A model generated the notes under the pieces. That model was not told the DNA's origin, did not search any database, and was given only the letters and a program-made list of their open reading frames with translations. The translations under genes were made by a program, and so were the position numbers. A stretch of DNA of 64,000 bases, taken from Flavobacteriaceae bacterium UJ101. GTDB lineage: Bacteria > Bacteroidota > Bacteroidia > Flavobacteriales > UJ101. The stretch lies in assembly GCA_001880285.1 (NCBI GenBank), contig CP016269.1, positions 2,614,501 through 2,678,500 of the forward strand. The letters are read 5' to 3'. This document shows, piece after piece, positions 55,825 to 64,000 of the stretch. Numbering within the stretch: the stretch's first letter is position 1; every line of letters starts with the position of its first letter.

Positions 55825-56499
55825 GGTTAGAAGGTTAAGTTTATTAAATAAAGATTCTCTATAATTTTTTCCTAATGGAATGACTTTTTTATTAATAACA
55901 ATAGTAGAATCTTCAATATCAACAATTTGTTTTATATTGATGATATACGAACGATGAACTTGAATAAATGATGATTGAGGGAGTTTAGCATTAATTTTCT
56001 TAAGCGTAGTATGAACAATTAGATTATCTCCTTTGAATAAATTAAAAAGAACATAATTTCCCTTGGCTTGAACAAAATCAATATCACTTATTTTTACTTT
56101 TATAAGTCGTTTGTTAATGTTTACATAAAGATATTCTTTTGGATTAAGTTCTTCTTTTTCTGTTTTTTGGATTCTATTTATAGAGCGTATAAACCGTTCA
56201 ATCGATATAGGTTTTAGTAAAAAGTCAATTACTTCATAATCAAAAGCTTCAACAGCTTTAGTTTCATCTGTTGTGGTGATGATGACAGCTGTTTTAGGAG
56301 TGTTTTTTAAGACTTCAAAACCATTCAATTCAGGCATATGAATATCTAAAAAAACAAGATCTACTTCATTATTTTTTAAAAATTGAATAGCAGAGATTGG
56401 GTTTTCAAAATATTGAATCATTTCAATACCTGTTTTTTCACAAAAATCCTTTAAGATTTTATAAGATAGGATATCATCATCCACAATAATAGCTTTCAT
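55822..56499 (-). CDS. LytTR-type response regulator
   Basis: A 225-residue DNA-binding response regulator. The receiver domain (1-115) keeps VDDD, the phospho-acceptor Asp in FLDIHMPE near 53, a Thr in ITTTDET and the Lys in LLKPI near 104. The C-terminal LytTR domain (about 125-225) has the YLYVNINKRLIKVKISDIDFVQAKGNY opening (key residues only), IQVHRSYIIN and IPLGKNYRE. It is the output of the relay encoded upstream. The TolC-like promoter 80 bases downstream is the nearest target. Overlap with the receiver-Hpt gene is ATGA. Confidence 0.9.
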   Translation of the reverse strand: MKAIIVDDDILSYKILKDFCEKTGIEMIQYFENPISAIQFLKNNEVDLVFLDIHMPELNGFEVLKNTPKTAVIITTTDETKAVEAFDYEVIDFLLKPISIERFIRSINRIQKTEKEELNPKEYLYVNINKRLIKVKISDIDFVQAKGNYVLFNLFKGDNLIVHTTLKKINAKLPQSSFIQVHRSYIINIKQIVDIEDSTIVINKKVIPLGKNYRESLFNKLNLLT

Positions 56500-57170
56500 G
56501 AGGTTGTATTTTTAGTATTATTTTTTAGAAAAAGTAAAGCACTTTTTAATTCTTGTTTAATAATTGAAATGCTATGGGTATCAATAGTTTGAGTATTGAT
56601 TATTGATTCTTCAGTTTTTTTAACTAGTTGATAGGTTTTCTCCATTCCTAAAACAGAAAATTTACTACATAATTTATGTAATAAAGAAGCTAATTCTGTT
56701 GGTTGTTGAGTAAGCGTATCGATCTTATTTAAGGTGTTTTGAAATTCATTTATAATAATACTCAGCATTTCAAATTGTAATTTTGGTGAAGCAGAGAATT
56801 GTTCAAAATAATTTAAATTAATACTATCTTGTTTTTGAGGTAGATGAAGTATTTCATGCAAATGCTCTTTGACAAAAGGTTTTGTGAATTTTTTTTGAGG
56901 TTTATGATTGGATTTTAGTTTTTCGTTAATATTATTAGTTAAAACATAATAGGTGTGATTTTGAAAAAGATTTTCATATGAAGTATAGTATTCATGATCT
57001 ATTGATTGATCGGTAATAATAAAATCAATTTCATTTGATTGTAGAATATTTTCTGCTTCTTGAAAATTCATTGTATGTATAATATGTATAGAAGGCGTTT
57101 CTATGTTAGAGCAAACCCATTCCATATTACGTTTGTCCAGAGCATCATCTTCTATATATAAAATAGTCAT
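56496..57170 (-). CDS. Receiver-Hpt phosphotransfer protein
   Basis: A 224-residue protein. The N-terminal receiver (1-110) begins ILYIEDDALDKRN, with IITDQS as acceptor site and KFTKPF supplying the Lys. The C-terminal helical part (about 120-224) looks like an Hpt domain, with His165 in LLHKLCSKFSVLG (compare the H-x-L-K-x-x-x-x-x-L-G pattern). I use ATG 57170: an upstream TTG would add 17 residues and overlap the receiver gene. It probably carries phosphate between the stand-alone receiver and the LytTR regulator. The order is inferred from domains. Confidence 0.75.
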   Translation of the reverse strand: MTILYIEDDALDKRNMEWVCSNIETPSIHIIHTMNFQEAENILQSNEIDFIITDQSIDHEYYTSYENLFQNHTYYVLTNNINEKLKSNHKPQKKFTKPFVKEHLHEILHLPQKQDSINLNYFEQFSASPKLQFEMLSIIINEFQNTLNKIDTLTQQPTELASLLHKLCSKFSVLGMEKTYQLVKKTEESIINTQTIDTHSISIIKQELKSALLFLKNNTKNTTS

Positions 57171-57180
57171 ATAAATTGTT

Positions 57181-57585
57181 TTAAAGTTCGCATTGTTCCC
57201 AATAATGATTGATCTTTTCAATTACTTTTTTATAATCTTCAGGATTAAATGGTTTTACAAAATATCCAGCAACTTGTAAATCGTAAGAATAAATTATATC
57301 GGACTGATTATTAGAAGAAGAAAAAATAACAATAGGAATCTTTTTGTATGAAGCATTGGATTTAACTTCTTCTAAAAATTCAAAACCATTCATAATAGGC
57401 ATATTAAGATCTAATAATATAAACGAAGGCAAATGATGTCTATTTTGATTTAAAAATAACAGTCCTTCTTCGCCGTTATTACACGATTTTAATTTGTAAT
57501 TTGATCCTAACGAATCAAATGCTAAACGAAATTTATGAATTTCTAATTCATCATCTTCTAAGTATAAAATGTAAGGGTTCTCCAT
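57181..57585 (-). CDS. Stand-alone receiver (single-domain response regulator)
   Basis: A 134-residue CheY/Rcp-like receiver without output domain. It shows LEDDELE, the acceptor Asp in LLDLNMPIMNG near 59, SSSNN and the Lys in YFVKPFNPEDY near 111. Bases upstream separate it from the kinase by 19 and from the receiver-Hpt gene by 10. It is probably the first phosphate acceptor from the kinase. Confidence 0.9.
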   Translation of the reverse strand: MENPYILYLEDDELEIHKFRLAFDSLGSNYKLKSCNNGEEGLLFLNQNRHHLPSFILLDLNMPIMNGFEFLEEVKSNASYKKIPIVIFSSSNNQSDIIYSYDLQVAGYFVKPFNPEDYKKVIEKINHYWEQCEL

Positions 57586-57604
57586 TGTAATATGTTTTAG
57601 TATA

Positions 57605-58837
57605 CTAGTAATGTACCATTTTTTTTGCTAAAGTAAAAGTGAATTCTGTGAATTGACCAATTTCTGAGTTAACTGTAATAGTTCCTTTGTATTGATTTAC
57701 AATTTTTTGTACAATATTGAGTCCAATTCCAGAACTCTTCTTTTGGGGTGATAAACTATTAAATAAATTAAAAATTTTAGAATAATGTTTTTCTTCAATT
57801 CCAATTCCATTATCACGAATTTTAAATACATAAAGAAGAGGAGTTTCAGACCAATGAATTGTAATGATGCCCGTGGGTTTTTCTATATGTTTTATAGCGT
57901 TAGTTAAGAGGTTATTAAATATTTGTTGAATTTTAATTGAATTGGCTTTAATGGTTGGAAAGTTAGTGCTTTTTTGAATGGATATATGTAAGGGTATATT
58001 TAAGAATTGTAGAGTTTCATCTAATAATACATTTATATTGATAATGTCTTGATTCTCAGATTCCTGAGTAACTTTTGAATACTCAATAATGTGATCAATC
58101 ATATTATACATTTTTTCAACACGATCTTTCATTAAATTGTGATATTCTTTATGTGTTTCTTGAGATAAATCTGGATCTTCCATCCAATTTAAAATGGTAT
58201 TAATACCTGTTAAAGGAGCCTTTAAATCATGTGATATTACATGGGCAAAATTTTCGAGTTTTTCATTAATCTCTTGAAGTTCTTTAATTAAAAGTTGTGT
58301 TTTTTTCTGTGCGATTTTTTGCTCATGAATATTTTCAATGAAAATGAGACTGTATTTTTTTTCCCCTTTAGTATTTTTAATGGTTGAAACATATGATTTT
58401 GCCCAAAAATAGGATTGGTTTTTTCTAATATAGCGTTTTTCAATTATGTAATGATCGATATTACCCTCCATATGATCTTTTATTTTTCGAAGTGATTTTT
58501 GAAGATCATCAGGATGTGTGATATCTTCAATTTTTAAATCCATCATTTCTTCTTCTGAATAACCAAAAAGATTTAATAAAGTAGAATTTGCTTTAAAAAA
58601 ATTACCATTTAGAACGAGGCCTATACCTGTTGCAAAATTTTCAAAATATTTAAATCTTTCATTTTCAGACTCTTGTAGTTCATTCTTTTTTAAGGATAGT
58701 AAAGTGTTTAATTCTTTATTTAGATGTTCTAACTCTTTATTTTTAGAATATATTTCAGCAGATTTTTCTTCTAAAATAGACTCCGCCAATTTTCGTGCTT
58801 CAATTTCACGTTTCAGTTTTTTTTCTAAAAAATTCAT
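57605..58837 (-). CDS. PAS-domain histidine kinase
   Basis: A 410-residue soluble kinase with no membrane helix. A coiled coil (about 1-60) leads into a PAS domain (about 62-185, with NSTLLNLFGYSEEEMMDL and the PAC-like EKRYIRKNQSYFW). The HisKA domain has the phospho-accepting His203 in VISHDLKAPLTG, and HATPase has NNLLTNAIKH near 300, DNGIG near 344 and a GIGLNIVQKI box. Being cytoplasmic, it needs an intracellular signal. The H-NOX gene overlaps its start by one base (TAATG), matching the known H-NOX/kinase pairing. Confidence 0.92.
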   Translation of the reverse strand: MNFLEKKLKREIEARKLAESILEEKSAEIYSKNKELEHLNKELNTLLSLKKNELQESENERFKYFENFATGIGLVLNGNFFKANSTLLNLFGYSEEEMMDLKIEDITHPDDLQKSLRKIKDHMEGNIDHYIIEKRYIRKNQSYFWAKSYVSTIKNTKGEKKYSLIFIENIHEQKIAQKKTQLLIKELQEINEKLENFAHVISHDLKAPLTGINTILNWMEDPDLSQETHKEYHNLMKDRVEKMYNMIDHIIEYSKVTQESENQDIININVLLDETLQFLNIPLHISIQKSTNFPTIKANSIKIQQIFNNLLTNAIKHIEKPTGIITIHWSETPLLYVFKIRDNGIGIEEKHYSKIFNLFNSLSPQKKSSGIGLNIVQKIVNQYKGTITVNSEIGQFTEFTFTLAKKMVHY

Positions 58838-59376
58838 TATTGTTTTTTTATAATAAAATTTACCCAGCTTAAATCTTCATTAATTATTTCTTTCGTTATG
58901 AGGTATTTTTCATTATAATGATCCATAGCTGCAGCAATAAGCCCTTCTGCCAGATCGGGCATTTTCCTTTGTGATTTGTAAATTAGTTTCAATTCTTTTT
59001 CAGTTAATTGCTCAAAATCAAAATGAGGTAGAATAGCTTGAGGGTATAGTTTTTGAACTTCAACATGAATGTAGGTATCAATTTTTTTTAAAAGTTCAAA
59101 CCCTGAACTGAATTGGTCAAGCATGGAAGCATAACGAATTGTGAATCGGTTAAATAAATAATGACCAAATGTTTTTAATAGTTTGGGTAAAGGAATCATT
59201 GTTTTTTTGTGTAGTTCATTAATTAATGAAATCATTTCAGAATCGTCATAAGTTCCAATAGTTGTATAATATCCATTCGATGGTAAGTGACTTTTCTCAA
59301 CTATTTCTTCGGTAATTTCCATACCAAATTTCTCATCAACCATTTCTAAAAATTCTACAAAAATTAATCCTTTCAT
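58837..59376 (-). CDS. H-NOX heme nitric-oxide/oxygen-binding sensor
   Basis: A 179-residue stand-alone H-NOX. The start MKGLIFVEFLEMV is diagnostic, so I use ATG 59376; an upstream in-frame TTG adds 13 unrelated residues. The proximal heme ligand is His104 in YIHVEVQKLYP. Y133-x-S135-x-R137 (YKSQR), which binds the heme propionates, is intact. The distal position that is Tyr140 in the O2-binding Thermoanaerobacter H-NOX is Leu142 here (RKMPDL versus RKMYDY), which predicts selective NO binding. It is directly upstream of, and one base overlapping, the kinase. The family is established; NO control of this kinase is inference. Confidence 0.93.
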   Translation of the reverse strand: MKGLIFVEFLEMVDEKFGMEITEEIVEKSHLPSNGYYTTIGTYDDSEMISLINELHKKTMIPLPKLLKTFGHYLFNRFTIRYASMLDQFSSGFELLKKIDTYIHVEVQKLYPQAILPHFDFEQLTEKELKLIYKSQRKMPDLAEGLIAAAMDHYNEKYLITKEIINEDLSWVNFIIKKQ

Positions 59377-59450
59377 GTATTTAATATTTATATGACCTTT
59401 AATATATGAAAACAAATAATAATATTCAAAAAATATAGTTAGGTGGTTAA

Positions 59451-59486
59451 AAAAATCCCTGAATAGGAACTCATTCAGGGATTTTT
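59451..59486 (-). terminator. Terminator of the DUF885 gene
   Basis: A 14-bp stem (AAAAATCCCTGAAT / ATTCAGGGATTTTT) with an 8-base loop. It separates this gene from the H-NOX transcript. Confidence 0.9.
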
Positions 59487-59490
59487 GTGA

Positions 59491-61302
59491 TTATGTAGTT
59501 GTTAATTTAGATGCAATATAAGAATCAATTAAATCTTCCAATGTATCAAGTGGAACAGCACCATTGGTTAGAATTACATCATGAAATTCTCGTATATCAA
59601 ACTTAGAGCCTAAAGCTGCTTTAGCTTTTTCACGAAGTTCTAAAATTTTAAGCATTCCAATTTTATAAGCCGTAGCTTGTCCTGGTAATACAATATGACG
59701 TTCTACCATGCGAACACAATCTCGTTCACTATCGGGTGTGTTATTTTTATAATATTCAATTGCTTGCTCACGTGTCCACTTTTTTGCATGAATTCCTGTA
59801 TCCACTACCAAACGACATGCACGCCACAATTCCATAGCCAAACGGCCAAAATCAGAATAAGGATCTTGATAGAAGCCCATTTCTTTTGGAAGTAATTCGC
59901 AGTAAAGTCCCCATCCTTCAATGTAAGCTGTAACACCTTCTTGCTTTCTAAATAAAGGCATATGTTCAAGTTCTTGAGCAATCGAAATTTGCATGTGATG
60001 TCCTGGAATAGCTTCATGATATACTAAAGGTTCTAATTGATACTTTGGCATATTTTTCATGTTATATAAGTTTGCATAAAAAATACCAGGACGTTTCCCA
60101 TCGAGAGAAGGTCCGTTGTAAAAAGCGGTTCCTGCTGATTGTTCTCTAAATTCTTCTACACGTCTAACTTCAAGAGCTGCTTTAGGCTTAGTAATAAAAA
60201 TTTCATCTAAACGATCTTCCATACCTTTTTGGTAGGCTTTGGCTTGATTAATATAAGCCTGACGACCTTCATCAGTTGTTGGATAGTAGAATTGAGGATC
60301 AGTTCTCATGAAATTGAAAAACTCATGTAAAGTACCTTTAAAACCAACTTGATTCATAATTGCTTTCATTTCTTCATGAATTCGAGCAACTTCTTTTAAT
60401 CCAATTTCATGTATCTGATCGGGTGTTAAATCGGTTGTTGTGATTCTTTTTAAACGATTTTTATAGAATTCATCACCTTGTGGAAATTTCCAAACTCCAG
60501 CATCAGTGGTAGCTCTTTTTTGTTGTTCTTTTAAAAAAGCAATCAATTTTTCATAAGCAGGTTTATAAAATTGATCTAAAGACTTACTACAACTTTCTTT
60601 CAAAATTTCTTTATCACCATCAGAAATATCTAATTTTTTAATTTTATTTTTAAAATCGTTATAAACAGGATTGTCTTGATTTCCTTGAAAGGGTTTACCT
60701 TGAATAATTTTTTCACAACTTTGAATTACATAATCAAAAACAAATTTAGGAGGTAAAATTCCATGAGCTTCATTTTCTTTTAATAGGGTAATTAATTGAT
60801 CAAAATGATTAGGTATATTTTGTATTCGTTTAATATAGTTTTCTGCATCTTCTTGAGTATCGATAGGATGGTTGTTCATTAATAAAGTAGGAACTTTGTT
60901 ATGAATCCCATACATCTGATTAACAGGGTAGCTATAATTACTCCATTTTTCATCTTCTATTTTATGATCGATAGAAGATTCAAATAATTTGAAATTTAAA
61001 AGATCTTCTTCATTTAATTTAGAAAGATCAAGTGTTTGTTTTAATGAATCAAATTCTTTTTTTAAAGCTAAGTGGGTTGCTTTCTTATATGACTTGGATA
61101 GATTGTCCCATTTATCGGTGTCCTTTTTAATACCTAAATAAGCAAGTCTTTCAGGAAATTGTTCCATATAATGGTTATAAATCTGATCAAATGATTGATT
61201 TAAATCCATAGTATCAGATGAAGTGATTGTTGTTTGGTCTTGATTACTTTGTTTGCATGCTATAAAAGAAAGTATGCATAAAATTAGGGCAATTTTTCTC
61301 AT
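59491..61302 (-). CDS. DUF885 family lipoprotein, probable zinc metallopeptidase
   Basis: A 603-residue lipoprotein with the lipobox FIAC (Cys16). The zinc-peptidase-like motif is VYHEAIPGHHMQ (H-E-x-x-x-x-H variant) near 430, followed by EGWGLYCE near 463. GKRPGIFYANLYN precedes them. Members of DUF885 are periplasmic and some hydrolyse peptides, but no substrate is established. It is monocistronic with a strong terminator. Confidence 0.85.
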   Translation of the reverse strand: MRKIALILCILSFIACKQSNQDQTTITSSDTMDLNQSFDQIYNHYMEQFPERLAYLGIKKDTDKWDNLSKSYKKATHLALKKEFDSLKQTLDLSKLNEEDLLNFKLFESSIDHKIEDEKWSNYSYPVNQMYGIHNKVPTLLMNNHPIDTQEDAENYIKRIQNIPNHFDQLITLLKENEAHGILPPKFVFDYVIQSCEKIIQGKPFQGNQDNPVYNDFKNKIKKLDISDGDKEILKESCSKSLDQFYKPAYEKLIAFLKEQQKRATTDAGVWKFPQGDEFYKNRLKRITTTDLTPDQIHEIGLKEVARIHEEMKAIMNQVGFKGTLHEFFNFMRTDPQFYYPTTDEGRQAYINQAKAYQKGMEDRLDEIFITKPKAALEVRRVEEFREQSAGTAFYNGPSLDGKRPGIFYANLYNMKNMPKYQLEPLVYHEAIPGHHMQISIAQELEHMPLFRKQEGVTAYIEGWGLYCELLPKEMGFYQDPYSDFGRLAMELWRACRLVVDTGIHAKKWTREQAIEYYKNNTPDSERDCVRMVERHIVLPGQATAYKIGMLKILELREKAKAALGSKFDIREFHDVILTNGAVPLDTLEDLIDSYIASKLTTT

Positions 61303-61326
61303 AATATTTTAATTTAAAGTCGAATA

Positions 61327-61359
61327 TACAAAAAATGCTATAAGAAATTATAGCATTTT
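61327..61359 (-). terminator. Terminator of the acyl-CoA ligase gene
   Basis: A 12-bp stem (AAAATGCTATAA / TTATAGCATTTT) with a 4-base loop and a T run on the minus strand. Confidence 0.85.
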
Positions 61360-61391
61360 GATGTTAAGAAGTATAATTGAGTTATGTAGTA

Positions 61392-63173
61392 TTATGCTCT
61401 TCCGTACATTTTTTCGTATTCGTTTTGATAAATGTCTTTAATTATTTTACGTTTTAACTTCATTGTTGGAGTTAAATGACCATCTTCAATAGTCCATTGA
61501 TTAGGTGTTAGGGTTATTTTTTTAATTTGCTCCCATTTACCTAATTGAGTATTGTATTGATTGATAACTTTTTGAATTCTTTTTACTACAATTTCGTTGT
61601 TTACAATAGCCTCATTAGAAGAGGTGTCAATTTTATGACCTTTTAGTTTAATCCAAGCTTTTAAGAAATCAAAATCAGGTTGAATAAAGGCACAAGGCAT
61701 TTTTTCACCTGCTCCAACAACCATAATTTGTTCAATAAATCGAGATTCTTTCATCATGTTTTCGATGATTTGTGGAGCTACATATTTTCCTCCAGAAGTT
61801 TTGAACATTTCTTTTTTACGATCTGTGATACGTAAAAGTCCTCCTTCTGTAAATTCTCCAATATCACCTGTTCTAAAATAACCATCATCAGTAAAAACTT
61901 CAGCCGTTTTTTCAGGGTTGTTATAATACCCCATCATCACATTATCTCCTTTAACTAGAATTTCGCCATCTGTATCAAATTTTACATCAACACCTTTAAT
62001 TGGTTTACCAACAGTTCCGGCTAACATCATTCCTTTTTCTAATTTATTTACAGAGATAACAGGAGAAGTCTCAGAAAGTCCATAACCTTCTAAAACAGGT
62101 AATCCTGCTGCAGTAAATATTTTAGTAAGACGTTCTTGTAAAGCAGCACTTCCTGATACTAATACTTTTATTTCACCACCTAGGGCAGCTTGCCATTTTG
62201 TAAAAATAAGTTTACGTGCAATGGATAATTTTAAATCATAGAAAAAACCATGATTTTTAAATGGAGTATATTGTTCTGCTAATTCAACAGCCCAAAAGAA
62301 TAGTTTGAATTTAATCCCTGTTTGTTCTTGTCCTTTTGCTATAATTTTGTCGTATACTTTTTCTAATAGACGAGGAACAACAGTCATCACATCAGGATTA
62401 ACTTCTTTTGCATTATCTGAAATTTTATCAATGGCTTCTGCAAAGTAAATTGAAATACCATTTTTTTGATATAAATAGGTAATCATTCTTTCAAATACAT
62501 GACAAACAGGTAAGAAACTAAGTCCCTTTGTAAGTCCAGGAGGAATTCTTTCTTCACTATTTAATACATTGGATACTAAATTTTTGTGAGCAAGCATAAC
62601 GCCTTTAGGATTTCCAGTTGTCCCTGAAGTATAAATGATCGTAGCTAAATCTTCTGATGTAATGGAAGCTTTAATATCCTCGACTTCTTGGTCTCGGGTA
62701 CTTTTTTCTCCTAATTCTAGAAGTTCTTTCCAATTAGAGCAGTTTATTACGGAATCAAAAGAATATAATCCTTTAAACGTAGGGATTTTATCTTTTATAG
62801 CATCTACTTTTTTGAATAATTCTTCATCTGAAACAAAGCAATACGTAATGCCTGCATTGTTAAAAATATATTCGTAATCTGATTCAGAAATGGTAGGGTA
62901 AACAGGTACATCTACGGCTCCAATTTGTTGAATCCCGATATCCATAATATGCCATTCATTTCTATTGGTTGAAGAAATTAAAGCAATTTTATCATTTTTT
63001 TGAACACCAATTTCTAATAAAGCTTTACTAATTTTATTTGCTTTATCTAAGTAAGATTGAGTAGATTCAGCTACCCATTTTCCGTTATATTTTGTTATTA
63101 ATGATTTTTCTAGTGGATTATTTTTAAGTTGATAATAAGGAATGTCAAATATCCTTGTGATTTCGTTACTCAT
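61392..63173 (-). CDS. Long-chain fatty acid-CoA ligase (AMP-forming)
   Basis: Activates fatty acids through an acyl-adenylate. It shows the P-loop-like IIYTSGTTGNPKGVM near 183-197, GYGLSETSP near 350, the YFRTGDIGEF aspartate near 420 and DRKKEMFKTSGGKYVAP near 437, a linker-Lys signature. Length (593) matches long-chain FadD15-type ligases. It has no signal peptide. It is probably a single-gene transcript. Chain-length preference cannot be read. Confidence 0.92.
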   Translation of the reverse strand: MSNEITRIFDIPYYQLKNNPLEKSLITKYNGKWVAESTQSYLDKANKISKALLEIGVQKNDKIALISSTNRNEWHIMDIGIQQIGAVDVPVYPTISESDYEYIFNNAGITYCFVSDEELFKKVDAIKDKIPTFKGLYSFDSVINCSNWKELLELGEKSTRDQEVEDIKASITSEDLATIIYTSGTTGNPKGVMLAHKNLVSNVLNSEERIPPGLTKGLSFLPVCHVFERMITYLYQKNGISIYFAEAIDKISDNAKEVNPDVMTVVPRLLEKVYDKIIAKGQEQTGIKFKLFFWAVELAEQYTPFKNHGFFYDLKLSIARKLIFTKWQAALGGEIKVLVSGSAALQERLTKIFTAAGLPVLEGYGLSETSPVISVNKLEKGMMLAGTVGKPIKGVDVKFDTDGEILVKGDNVMMGYYNNPEKTAEVFTDDGYFRTGDIGEFTEGGLLRITDRKKEMFKTSGGKYVAPQIIENMMKESRFIEQIMVVGAGEKMPCAFIQPDFDFLKAWIKLKGHKIDTSSNEAIVNNEIVVKRIQKVINQYNTQLGKWEQIKKITLTPNQWTIEDGHLTPTMKLKRKIIKDIYQNEYEKMYGRA

Positions 63174-63273
63174 ATATTTTTAAGTCGTTTTGGTAATTTC
63201 CTTAAATATAGAATATTTTTTATAAATAAAAAGGGATTCTTATTAAAATTCGCCCTTATCACTATAATAGTCG

Positions 63274-64000
63274 TTATGTTTTGATAATTATGAAACTTTT
63301 TGGAGCTAGTTTTTCTGTTTGATCTAATATAATTTCTTTTTGGTTGAATAGATCAGTTCCTTGTATTTTTGGATTGTCCCATTCTATTTCTTGATTAGAA
63401 TTATTAAAAATGATGATAATTTCACTTTGATCATTAAAACGTTTATAAGCAAGTAGGTCACCTTCAGTTTTTAAAAAGTCTAATTTGCCTGTTGCTAAAA
63501 CAGGGTTTTCGTTTCTAATTTTGATTAATTTTTGATAGAAGCTGTGTATATCTTGATTAAAATTAACTTTATATTGATGATCTGGAAGGGAAAGATCTGT
63601 TTCATCTTCAAAATGAAGGTTTTTCCACCAAAGTGGTTTACGACAGTCTGGGTCATCAGAACCCCACATACCCATTTCATCTCCATTCCATATTTGAGGA
63701 GCACCCACAAAAGTAAATTGATGAGCTAAATAAAGTTTAACACGATCGTAGGTTTCTTGATTAGGCTTTCCTTTTTTATATTGTTCACCACTTACTTTAT
63801 ATTGATTTTCGTGATTATAAAAAGAAGTTAGTAAACGCGGTGTATCATGTGAAGCACTCATAGCCATCATACTTTGTAAAACATTCTCAGGTATTCCTTC
63901 TTGTATTTTTTCAATAGAAGATTTAAATTTTTCAGCACCACCATAGCCATATGCTTTAGCAAAGAATTCGCGTGCAGGAACATATTGTTGATAATGCATT
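63274..64000 (-). CDS. GH13 alpha-amylase family enzyme (C-terminal part, cut by window end)
   Basis: The frame runs off the window at its 5' end, so the first residues seen are internal. SASHDTPRLL near the start of the visible part is the GH13 region IV, containing the transition-state Asp. It is followed by IWNGDEMGMWGSDDPDCRKPLWW, typical of periplasmic or cytoplasmic maltodextrin-degrading members (only key residues named). A short beta-sandwich domain C closes the protein. The catalytic nucleophile and acid lie outside the window. Specificity is unknown. Confidence 0.88.
   Translation of the reverse strand, partial: MHYQQYVPAREFFAKAYGYGGAEKFKSSIEKIQEGIPENVLQSMMAMSASHDTPRLLTSFYNHENQYKVSGEQYKKGKPNQETYDRVKLYLAHQFTFVGAPQIWNGDEMGMWGSDDPDCRKPLWWKNLHFEDETDLSLPDHQYKVNFNQDIHSFYQKLIKIRNENPVLATGKLDFLKTEGDLLAYKRFNDQSEIIIIFNNSNQEIEWDNPKIQGTDLFNQKEIILDQTEKLAPKSFIIIKT

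Noticed and set aside
59377-59415. Longer H-NOX starting at an upstream TTG
   Set aside because: H-NOX proteins begin with M-K/Q-G. The extra 13 residues match nothing.

Overview
The window is one contiguous piece of an AT-rich bacterial chromosome, very probably a Bacteroidota of class Flavobacteriia. Supporting signs are a T9SS type B sorting domain on a 1653-residue adhesin, an exosortase F (XrtF) pair, a complete Na+-NQR operon, a carboxypeptidase-regulatory/TonB receptor, many Flavobacteriia-type -7 elements (TAnnTTTG), and almost no Shine-Dalgarno sequences. Genes are dense and no gene-free gap exceeds 300 bases. I saw no rRNA, tRNA, CRISPR, insertion sequence or prophage.

Layout. 1-9.2 kb: TatD hydrolase, TcdA, a DUF3332 lipoprotein, an MlaFE-type ABC pair, a SprT-like protein, mannose-1-phosphate guanylyltransferase, a DUF389 membrane protein, and M15 and S41 peptidases. 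9.2-12.7 kb: pyrG-yidC. 12.9-17.8 kb: a lectin-domain, T9SS-secreted surface adhesin with three nearly identical ~513-bp repeats. 18-24.7 kb: PhoH, then a soluble NAD-linked formate dehydrogenase (NuoE/NuoF fusion plus molybdenum subunit) and fdhD. 24.7-33 kb: mnmD, ilvE and nqrABCDEF. 33-46.8 kb: mainly housekeeping genes (map, a small HAD protein, gpmI, msrC-like, xrtF with partner and galE, metG, msrB, cca, tsaC), plus a His-rich TonB receptor and a small His/Cys-rich protein that may form a metal locus.

The most interesting stretch is 46.8-59.4 kb, entirely on the minus strand. In transcription order it reads: H-NOX nitric-oxide sensor, PAS histidine kinase, stand-alone receiver, receiver-Hpt, LytTR response regulator, TolC-like outer-membrane protein, HlyD-like adaptor, TviB-like nucleotide-sugar dehydrogenase, propeller/DUF4114 lipoprotein, TackOD1 zinc-ribbon protein with a pseudo-GGDEF tail, and a processive family-2 glycosyltransferase. 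Several neighbours overlap by 1-4 bases. I read it as a gas-sensing multistep phosphorelay beside an exopolysaccharide synthesis and export module that probably makes a uronic-acid polymer. The H-NOX keeps the heme ligand His104 and the Y-x-S-x-R motif (133-137). It has Leu142 where the O2-binding homologue has Tyr140, which predicts NO rather than O2 sensing. The regulatory link between the two halves is inferred from position only.

59.5-64 kb: DUF885 lipoprotein, long-chain acyl-CoA ligase, and the C-terminal part of a GH13 alpha-amylase that runs off the window edge.

All functional calls come from reading motifs. No database search was run, and promoter 8-mers in DNA this AT-rich can arise by chance.
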